Part shown: in pieces, positions 58,117-64,000 of the stretch
Numbering within the stretch: position 1 is the first letter of the stretch
Layout of the letters: the number at the start of each line of letters is the position of its first letter
Notes under the pieces: generated by a model
What the model saw: only the letters and a program-made list of their open reading frames with translations
Told to the model about the DNA's origin: nothing
Database searches by the model: none
Position numbers and translations under genes: made by a program
Assembly: GCF_000241955.1 (NCBI RefSeq)
Contig: NC_016818.1
Coordinates: 3,348,001 to 3,412,000 of the forward strand
Reading direction: 5' to 3'
Source of the DNA: Rahnella aquatilis CIP 78.65 = ATCC 33071
GTDB lineage: Bacteria > Pseudomonadota > Gammaproteobacteria > Enterobacterales > Enterobacteriaceae
DNA length: 64,000 nt

Positions 58117-58856
58117 GCAGGATTGTCGATGTCGATGAACATGACGTCTAACCCGTGTTCCGCTGCCAGCCATTCGCCCAGCGCTTTCACGCCATAACGT
58201 TCGGTGGCGTGATGGCCTGCGGCAAAGAAATGCAGACCCATTTCACGGGCAATATGAATGGTTTGTTCAGACACTTCGCCGCTGATAAAGGCATCGACGC
58301 CAAATTCTGCGGCTTTCTGAATGTAGCCCTGACCGCCACCGGAACACCATGCCACGCGACGGATTTCGGCAGGTGCATTCTGTGAACTGTGCAGCACGTT
58401 GCGATCCAGCGTCACTTCAATGCGCTGGCGGAATTCTTCGCCGGTCAGTGGTTTTTCCAGCTCACCCCACGGCAACAGCACGGCAATTTCCCCCTGCACG
58501 GTAATACCGAACAGTTTCGCCAGTTGCGCGTTATTCCCCAGCTCCGGATGACCGTCCAGCGGCAGATGGTAGGCGTACATATTGGTATCCGTTGCCAGCA
58601 ACGTCTTAAGACGGTTACGCTTCATGCCGCGAATTTCAGCCGGTTCGTCTTTCCAGAAATAACCGTGATGCACCAGAACCGCATCGGCTTCGACAGCAAT
58701 CGCGGCATCCAGCAGATCCTGCGACGCCGTCACGCCGGTCACGACACGCTGCACTTCACGACGTCCTTCGACCTGCAATCCGTTCGGTGCGTAATCTTTG
58801 TAGTTGCTGATATCCAGTTTCTGGTTAATCAGCTTTTCAAGCTGGAGGTTGTTCAT
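58113..58856 (-). CDS. ybgI: NIF3-family metal-binding protein YbgI
   Basis: A 247-aa NIF3/DUF34 protein with a dinuclear metal site. The His/Asp ligands appear in AVLVHHGYFWKDEP, LPLDGHPELGNN and FFAAGHHATERYG. It is proposed to be a GTP cyclohydrolase-like or metal-chaperone protein, but its role is unsettled. It matches E. coli YbgI in length. Confidence 0.93.
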   Translation of the reverse strand: MNNLQLEKLINQKLDISNYKDYAPNGLQVEGRREVQRVVTGVTASQDLLDAAIAVEADAVLVHHGYFWKDEPAEIRGMKRNRLKTLLATDTNMYAYHLPLDGHPELGNNAQLAKLFGITVQGEIAVLLPWGELEKPLTGEEFRQRIEVTLDRNVLHSSQNAPAEIRRVAWCSGGGQGYIQKAAEFGVDAFISGEVSEQTIHIAREMGLHFFAAGHHATERYGVKALGEWLAAEHGLDVMFIDIDNPA

Positions 58857-58883
58857 GGCGTTTCTCGTTATTAATGGATAGAT

Positions 58884-59867
58884 CTATTTGATCTCTAATT
58901 TATCACCCTGCGCCATCCTGACAAACTTCACGCCAAACTTATTGCCTTTTTCCAGTTGCGCCATGATCTCTTTTTCAGGATCTGCACCGGCTTTCAGGCT
59001 CGGTTTAACGTGGCTGATAATCACCGTCAGGCCGTTCAGCGCGCCCTCGCCGCCTGCGTATCCCTGCAAATATCCCAGCTCTTTCAGCAGCCAGCCCGGC
59101 GTCAGATGCCCGAACAGTTTGCCGTCGGGCACGCCATCGGGATATGATGTTTCGATAATCAGCCCTTTCAGGCGTTTCGCTTTCATCTCATCGCCCAGCA
59201 TGCGCCACACGGTATCGAGATTCTTCGATTTTTCGACTTCATCCGGGCCGGTATCGCCAAAAAAGGCAAACGACGCATTATTACGGCTCACCAGAATCAT
59301 ACTGGATGGCGTACCGCCGTGGCTGAGCGGGTAAATATTGCCGTCCAGACCGGTCAGACCGAGGGAGAAACGCTGCGCCGGGCGTTGCTGGTTCAGGCGA
59401 TAGGTGCCGATACGTAAACCACTGCCGGAGTCGGTAAAGTTCGGCCAGACGCGGCCATTGAAATAATGCTGACGCAGCGTGCCGATAGTATCCGCCGTGC
59501 CGTAAATCGGTTTTTTGCTGTCTTCCGGCGAACTGATGATAAGCCCAGCCAGATGGTCGAGATGACCGTGACTGATAAAGTATCCGCCAATCAGGTTGCG
59601 GAAAACCTCACCCTGCGGGGTCAGGGGCGCAGCATTTTCAGCGGTGACCTGCGGGAAACTGCCTTTATCCAGTGCCTTACGGATGCCCGGCAAAACAGAA
59701 CCGGCATCCAGCCCGAGATAGAGTTTTTGATCATCACTTCTGATCAGGTAGGAGGTGAGATTACCTTCTTCGACGCCGCCGTTCACACCGAGCGCCACAA
59801 CATCAAATGCCGCATTGGCCTGGCCCGCCCCGCATGCCAGCATCAGCGCCAGCAGGTATTTTTTCAT
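58884..59867 (-). CDS. cpdP: Secreted class II cyclic-nucleotide phosphodiesterase-like protein
   Basis: A 327-aa metallo-beta-lactamase-fold protein with a signal peptide ending near QANAA. The motif SHGHLDHLAGLIISSPED is the class II 3',5'-cyclic-nucleotide phosphodiesterase signature and gives the metal-binding His/Asp set; FFGDTGPD and SHVKPSLK supply the others. It would act in the periplasm on cyclic nucleotides, as described for Vibrio fischeri CpdP. The ATG at 59867 follows AAGGAGC. The symbol rests on family only. It is not in E. coli at this place. Confidence 0.82.
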   Translation of the reverse strand: MKKYLLALMLACGAGQANAAFDVVALGVNGGVEEGNLTSYLIRSDDQKLYLGLDAGSVLPGIRKALDKGSFPQVTAENAAPLTPQGEVFRNLIGGYFISHGHLDHLAGLIISSPEDSKKPIYGTADTIGTLRQHYFNGRVWPNFTDSGSGLRIGTYRLNQQRPAQRFSLGLTGLDGNIYPLSHGGTPSSMILVSRNNASFAFFGDTGPDEVEKSKNLDTVWRMLGDEMKAKRLKGLIIETSYPDGVPDGKLFGHLTPGWLLKELGYLQGYAGGEGALNGLTVIISHVKPSLKAGADPEKEIMAQLEKGNKFGVKFVRMAQGDKLEIK

Positions 59868-59900
59868 CACATCGCTCCTTGTCGTGGTGAGTGTATAAAA

Positions 59901-61331
59901 TCAGTCTGACCGGTTTTTTGCCGCCTCAAAAGCCGCAAGCGTGTCTTTTCTCGCCTGTGCGTGATCAATAACCGGCAGCGGATAGTCTAACACGCGCCGA
60001 TGTTTTTCCGCCCAGCGATGCGGTTGATGAATGTCTCTTTCCGGCACATCCGATAATTCCGGCACCCAGGCTTTGATAAAGCGTCCGGCTTTGTCAAAAC
60101 GTTCACCCTGTGTTGTCGGATTAAAAATACGGAAATACGGCGCGGCGTCTGTGCCGGTAGATGCGCCCCACTGCCAGCCGCCGTTATTGGCGGCCAGATC
60201 GCCATCCAGAAGTTGCGTCATGAAATAGCGTTCACCTTCACGCCAGTTGATTAACAGATCCTTCACCAGAAAACTGGCAACTATCATACGAAGGCGATTA
60301 TGCATCCAGCCCGTTGCATTTAGCTGACGCATGGCCGCATCGACAATCGGATAACCGGTTTTGCCTTCTTTCCACGCCTGTAAATCCTCCGGCGCGTGAC
60401 GCCAGCGTACGTTGTCAGTCCATCCGACGAACGGCTGATGTTTGCAAAGTTTCGGCCAGGCGACGATCAGATGACGGTAAAACTCGCGCCACACCAGTTC
60501 ATTCAGCCAGCCAAATGCGCCGCTGTCGGTTTTCTCCAGCACCTGCGGGCATTCCGTTCGCAGACGGTTCAGACACTGGCGCGGTGACAGCACGCCAATC
60601 GCCAGATACGGCGACAATGAACTGGTGCCGTCGACGGCCGGTAAATCACGCTGCCCGAGATAATCCTGCACCTGTTCGCGGCAAAAACTACGTAGCTGGT
60701 TGCGCGCCGCGTCTTCGCCAACAGCGAAATCATCGCCGATATCCGCCAGCGGATAATCGAACGGCATCAGCCGGTGCATCATCACTTTTCCGGCATGTTC
60801 ACGGGCTGGCGGCGCTGGTAAAGAACGGCTGTCAGATTCGGTCAGGCGCGATAAAAACGCCCGACGAAACGGCGTATAAACCTTATACATTTCGCCGTTT
60901 CCGGTGATCACGGAACCCGGTGGCAACAGCAGGCTGTCGTCAAAAGCATGGCACAGTACAGATTCGCTGACCGCGTTCTCCAGCGCCGCATCCCGCTGAC
61001 GCTCATTGATTTCATACTGTTTATTGTAAAACAGAGTGTCCACCTTTTCGGCTTTGCAGAAATCTTTCAGCCAGTCCACGCTGTCAGCAAAATCATCGCA
61101 CTGGTGATAATGCAGCACAATGCCCCGTTCAGCCAGGGCATGCTGTAGCGCCTGAAGATGCTGATAAATAAACATCGCCTGACGCGGTGCCATTTCGTGT
61201 CGTTTCCACTGTTCCGGCGTGGCAACAAATACAGCAATAACACGCGCCTGCGGGTCTTCACAGGCGGCATGCAACGCGCGATTGTCGGTTATCCGCAGGT
61301 CATTGCGGAACCAGACTAAATGCGTGGTCAT
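59901..61331 (-). CDS. phrB: Deoxyribodipyrimidine photolyase PhrB
   Basis: A 476-aa class I CPD photolyase. The N-terminal Rossmann-like domain binds the antenna folate (LVWFRNDLRITDNRALHAA). The C-terminal FAD domain has WMHNRLRMIVASFLVKDLLINW and NNGGWQWGASTGTDAAPYFRIFNP with the electron-transfer Trp. It repairs cyclobutane dimers with blue light. It is 10 bp after ybgA, the order found in E. coli. Confidence 0.97.
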   Translation of the reverse strand: MTTHLVWFRNDLRITDNRALHAACEDPQARVIAVFVATPEQWKRHEMAPRQAMFIYQHLQALQHALAERGIVLHYHQCDDFADSVDWLKDFCKAEKVDTLFYNKQYEINERQRDAALENAVSESVLCHAFDDSLLLPPGSVITGNGEMYKVYTPFRRAFLSRLTESDSRSLPAPPAREHAGKVMMHRLMPFDYPLADIGDDFAVGEDAARNQLRSFCREQVQDYLGQRDLPAVDGTSSLSPYLAIGVLSPRQCLNRLRTECPQVLEKTDSGAFGWLNELVWREFYRHLIVAWPKLCKHQPFVGWTDNVRWRHAPEDLQAWKEGKTGYPIVDAAMRQLNATGWMHNRLRMIVASFLVKDLLINWREGERYFMTQLLDGDLAANNGGWQWGASTGTDAAPYFRIFNPTTQGERFDKAGRFIKAWVPELSDVPERDIHQPHRWAEKHRRVLDYPLPVIDHAQARKDTLAAFEAAKNRSD

Positions 61332-61341
61332 ATTTTCCCTT

Positions 61342-62295
61342 TTAATGTCCGTATCGAAGTTTTAACGCTTCCGGATAAGGCTCGAAATAACGCTGGTCAG
61401 CCAGATAAGCGTCCGGATATTCCGACAGGTAATGTTTGAGCAAAGTGATCGGGGCCAGCAACGGCTGCATGCCCTGACGGTAACGGTCAATAAGCCCGGC
61501 CAGTTCCTGACGCTGCGGCGAACTCAGCTGTTTGCGGAAATACCCCTGCACATGCATCAGCACGTTAGTGTGATTACGGCGCGTGGCTTTGTGGCTCAAC
61601 AGGTTCATCAGCCGCAGGCGGTATTCGTCAAAGTAGTTATCGAGAGAATCCCACTCTGCCATCGCGGCGACAAAACGCCCCAGCTCACGGTATTCCGGCT
61701 GAGAATGGGCCAGCAGAATAAGTTTATAACGGCTGTGGAAGGCCATCAGTTTGCCGCGCGTCAGGCCGCTTTCGCGAAGCTGGTTCAACTCAAACAGCGC
61801 AAAAACGCGCTCAACAAAATTCTCACGCAGCACCGGATCGTTGAGCCGCCCGTCTTCTTCTACCGGCAGCCACGGATGTTGTTTCATCAGCTCGGCGGTA
61901 TATATCCCGATACCGGACTTTTTGGCATCTTTACCATTGGCGCTGTACACCCGCACCCGCTCCATCCCGCAGCTCGGGGATTTTGCACAGACGATATAAC
62001 CACACAGGCCGGTCAGCGGTGCCACGCGTTTTTCGGCGTACTGCTGCATTTTTTCGGTTACATCAACGCTCTCATCGTTACTGAAACGCATCACGATACT
62101 GTCATCCATTTTCACCAGGCGCAGCGCCGGACGCGGCGTCGGCAGGCCGATCGCCATTTCCGGACAAATCGGTTCGAACCGCACATAGGGCGCCAGTTGC
62201 TCTACGGCAAACGCCAGACGTTTATGCCCGCCATCAAAGCGGACATTTTCACCCATCAGGCACGCACTGATACCAATCGGAATTGTTTTCGTCAT
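61342..62295 (-). CDS. ybgA: DUF523/DUF1722 protein YbgA
   Basis: A 317-aa two-domain protein. The N-terminal DUF523 domain has ISACLMGENVRFDGGHKR, GLCGYIVCAKSPSCGMERVRVY with conserved Cys, and GIGIYTAELMKQHPWLPVEEDGRL. The C-terminal DUF1722 helical domain begins near FVERVFALFELNQ. It is coded before phrB and probably co-transcribed. E. coli YbgA is shorter and only partly covers these domains, so the fused form is notable. The molecular role is unknown. Confidence 0.85.
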   Translation of the reverse strand: MTKTIPIGISACLMGENVRFDGGHKRLAFAVEQLAPYVRFEPICPEMAIGLPTPRPALRLVKMDDSIVMRFSNDESVDVTEKMQQYAEKRVAPLTGLCGYIVCAKSPSCGMERVRVYSANGKDAKKSGIGIYTAELMKQHPWLPVEEDGRLNDPVLRENFVERVFALFELNQLRESGLTRGKLMAFHSRYKLILLAHSQPEYRELGRFVAAMAEWDSLDNYFDEYRLRLMNLLSHKATRRNHTNVLMHVQGYFRKQLSSPQRQELAGLIDRYRQGMQPLLAPITLLKHYLSEYPDAYLADQRYFEPYPEALKLRYGH

Positions 62296-62413
62296 TGTCT
62301 GCGCCTTGCGTTGAAAGAAGGAAAGAGAGGCGGCATTAATTCATCACCCTTATATATAACTTTAGCACAAGTTATACATAAAAATAATGTTGTACAAGTT
62401 TATCGGCAGGCAA

Positions 62414-62443
62414 TAAAAAACCCCGTTGGAGGAACGAGGTTTT
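62414..62443 (-). terminator. Terminator downstream of ybfA
   Basis: On the minus strand, AAACCTCGTT/AACGGGGTTT form a stem with a CCTCC-type loop followed by six T. It lies about 35 bp past the ybfA stop. Confidence 0.8.
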
Positions 62444-62476
62444 TGGCTCCTCCCCTTGGCAGGGGAGGGAGCTAAC

Positions 62477-62683
62477 TTAATAGAAATCTTGTGTCGCCAT
62501 CTCGGCATGACTCAGCCACACCGGTTTATCGCTGGTTTTCATCCAGACGCGGTGCAAATAGCTGTTAAAACGGGCACGGTCAGCACGGAACAGCATGACC
62601 GGCAGGGCCAGAATACCGGCAGCGATAACAAAAGCGCGGCGGGCCAGTATGCGGGTCATTGTGTATGGCGTGTAATCATTCAT
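62477..62683 (-). CDS. ybfA: DUF2517 small protein YbfA
   Basis: A 68-aa protein with one probable membrane helix ([18 protein letters not shown]). [26 protein letters not shown] and the end ATQDFY match E. coli YbfA, which is also divergent from kdpF. The function is unknown. Confidence 0.9.
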   Translation of the reverse strand: MNDYTPYTMTRILARRAFVIAAGILALPVMLFRADRARFNSYLHRVWMKTSDKPVWLSHAEMATQDFY

Positions 62684-62870
62684 CGCGTTGCTCCTGTGAA
62701 GTTTGGAAAGTTTTCGGAAACTGTAAGTTGTGAAAAATATACCGCAACTGATGAAATTTTACTACTCATCTGACCACTTAAAAGTGTAAATTTTCGCCAA
62801 ATTTGGCCTGTCGCTGTAATTGAGTTACAGAATGGTTAAATAAATACGTAATTAAAGTTAATCACTAATT
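62684..62870. other. ybfA-kdp intergenic region, left part
   Basis: An AT-rich spacer that should contain the ybfA promoter. No operator or RNA gene is recognised. Confidence 0.5.
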
Positions 62871-62990
62871 CCTAAGTCATTGGAGTCACAGCAAGGCACC
62901 CAGCGAAAGAATCCCGATGAGCTGACTCAGGTCAGTGATTCGGGTTATTGAGCGCAGGTAACGCCGCTGGGGTTTCAAGGACGAAGGAAT
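62871..62990. repeat. ERIC element upstream of kdpF
   Basis: About 120 bp align with the reverse complement of the ERIC consensus from its outer end to the other. GAATCCC, GAGCTGACTCAGGTCAGTGA and GGGTTATTGAGCGCAG follow the conserved core, and CTGAC/GTCAG keeps the central stem. It is more diverged than the copy at 50504. It ends within 2 bp of the KdpE-type site. Confidence 0.75.
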
Positions 62991-62991
62991 T

Positions 62992-63008
62992 TTTATACTT
63001 TTTTTACA
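62992..63008 (+). promoter_or_regulatory. KdpE-box-like T-rich site
   Basis: TTTATACTTTTTTTACA is, as far as I recall, the same as the core of the E. coli KdpE-binding site upstream of kdpFABC. It lies 85 bp before kdpF. KdpE~P would activate transcription at low potassium. Confidence 0.8.
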
Positions 63009-63092
63009 CGCTGGCCTCGTTTCTTTTCAGGATCTTTTCCTGCCTTTCCTTATTCTCGCCACAACATAAAAACACACCTGTGGAGGTGGATT

Positions 63093-63182
63093 GTGAGTGT
63101 TGGCGTAATCTGCGGCGCGTTACTGGTTCTTCTGCTGCTCGGCTATCTGGTTTATGCCCTGCTGAATGCGGAGGATTTTTAA
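63093..63182 (+). CDS. kdpF: K+-transporting ATPase small subunit KdpF
   Basis: A 29-aa single-helix peptide (SVGVICGALLVLLLLGYLV, then YALLNAEDF) that stabilises the KdpFABC potassium pump. E. coli KdpF also has 29 residues. The start is GTG at 63093 behind GGAGGT. The stop TAA is immediately followed by the kdpA ATG. Confidence 0.95.
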   Translation: MSVGVICGALLVLLLLGYLVYALLNAEDF

Positions 63183-64000
63183 ATGGCCGCAACCGGATTC
63201 TTACTGATTGCCAGTTTTATGCTGGTGCTTTTGCTGCTGGCAAAACCACTGGGTAACTTTATTGCTCAACTGATTGAAGGACAGCCCGGCGCATTTATTC
63301 AGCGCATAGAAAACGGTGTTTTACGCACGTCTGGCAGCAGCAATGCTGAAATGAACTGGTGGCAGTACGCGCTGGCGATCATGGTATTTAACATCCTGGG
63401 CATTGTCGTGCTGATGGCGTTGCTGATGGCTCAAGGCGCATTGCCGATGAACCCGCAGCATTTCGGCGGGTTGTCATGGGATCTGGCTTTTAACACTGCG
63501 GTAAGTTTCGTGACCAACACTAACTGGCAGGCTTACAGCGGCGAAAGCACGCTGAGCTATCTCAGCCAGATGGTCGGGCTCACCGTGCAAAACTTCCTCT
63601 CCGCAGCGACGGGTATCGCCGTAGCGTTTGCCCTGATCCGCGCTTTTGCGCGCCCTTCAGCTCAAACCATTGGCAATGCCTGGACGGATTTATGGCGCAT
63701 CACGCTGTATCTGTTGCTGCCAGTGGCTTTCCTGCTGGCACTGTTTTTCGTCAGTCAGGGTGTGCTGCAAAACTTCGAAGCGTATCAGCACATCACCACG
63801 CTGGAAGGCCTGCAACAGACTTTACCTATGGGACCAGTGGCTTCTCAGGAAGCGATCAAAATGCTCGGCACCAACGGCGGCGGCTTCTTCGGTGCCAACT
63901 CAGCCCATCCGTTTGAGAACCCGACAGCCCTGACCAATATGGTGCAGATGCTGGCGATCTTCATTATCCCTTGCGCGCTGTGTTTCGCATTTGGCCGTGT
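63183..64000 (+). CDS. kdpA: K+-transporting ATPase subunit KdpA (5' part)
   Basis: The first 272 codons of the channel-like potassium-selective subunit; the gene continues past the window edge. The first selectivity loop is in [14 protein letters not shown] and the second is in [19 protein letters not shown]. Helices alternate as in the superfamily of K+ transporters. It starts directly at the end of kdpF; kdpB and kdpC are expected beyond. Confidence 0.97.
   Translation, partial: MAATGFLLIASFMLVLLLLAKPLGNFIAQLIEGQPGAFIQRIENGVLRTSGSSNAEMNWWQYALAIMVFNILGIVVLMALLMAQGALPMNPQHFGGLSWDLAFNTAVSFVTNTNWQAYSGESTLSYLSQMVGLTVQNFLSAATGIAVAFALIRAFARPSAQTIGNAWTDLWRITLYLLLPVAFLLALFFVSQGVLQNFEAYQHITTLEGLQQTLPMGPVASQEAIKMLGTNGGGFFGANSAHPFENPTALTNMVQMLAIFIIPCALCFAFGR

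Overview
The window is a piece of a Gram-negative, Enterobacterales chromosome. Nearly every gene has a close Escherichia coli counterpart, and the order is an inverted but collinear copy of the E. coli pgl-mod-gal-aroG-nadA-tol-cyd-suc-sdh-gltA-nei-phr-kdp region. Gene content and ERIC repeats suggest a Yersiniaceae-type genome (Rahnella, Ewingella, Rouxiella or Serratia-like). That genus-level guess is inference and rests on no database search.

Layout. (1) Positions 1-2560 are visibly AT-richer than the rest and hold an accessory module: an unrecognised protein, a PAAR-tipped type VI secretion effector and a small two-helix membrane protein that is the likely immunity partner. (2) 2.9-10.5 kb: curA-like reductase, DJ-1/PfpI protein, ybhB, a YbhC/PemB-type lipoprotein, a chemotaxis receptor, pgl and ybhA. 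(3) 10.5-17 kb: two small regulators, then molybdate uptake and control (modABC, acrZ, modE, modF) with a clear ModE operator. (4) 16.8-23.2 kb: a half-length MFS protein with a divergent LysR regulator, then galETKM with two Gal operators about 109 bp apart. (5) 23.3-29.8 kb: psiF, gpmA with a Fur-box-like palindrome, a GNAT enzyme, aroG with a TyrR box, ybgS, zitB, pnuC and nadA. (6) 30.05-30.75 kb: three identical tRNA-Lys(TTT) genes interleaved with two interrupted tRNA 3'-end fragments. (7) 30.9-40 kb: ybgC-tolQRAB-pal-cpoB and cydABX-ybgE. (8) 40.6-52.6 kb: sucABCD, sdhCDAB and divergent gltA, a block of TCA-cycle genes. (9) 52.7-62.7 kb: nei, pcp, pxpABC (5-oxoproline cycle), an MFS transporter with an acidic tail, ybgI, a periplasmic cyclic-nucleotide phosphodiesterase-like protein, phrB, ybgA and ybfA. 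(10) 63.1 kb to the end: kdpF and the 5' part of kdpA, behind a KdpE-box-like sequence.

How the genes work together. The core covers central carbon flow (gltA, sdh, suc, pgl, gpmA, gal), aerobic and microaerobic respiration (sdh, cyd), envelope integrity (tol-pal), NAD precursor supply (pnuC, nadA), metal and ion transport (mod, zitB, kdp) and light or oxidative DNA repair (phrB, nei). Lineage-specific additions relative to E. coli are the T6SS module, the methyl-accepting chemotaxis protein, the LysR/MFS pair, the SfsB/XRE pair, pcp beside pxpABC, and the cyclic-nucleotide phosphodiesterase-like gene.

The least explained structures are the T6SS effector module at the left edge, the two tRNA-Lys-derived interrupted repeats, and two ERIC elements placed in the sdh leader and directly against the kdp control site.
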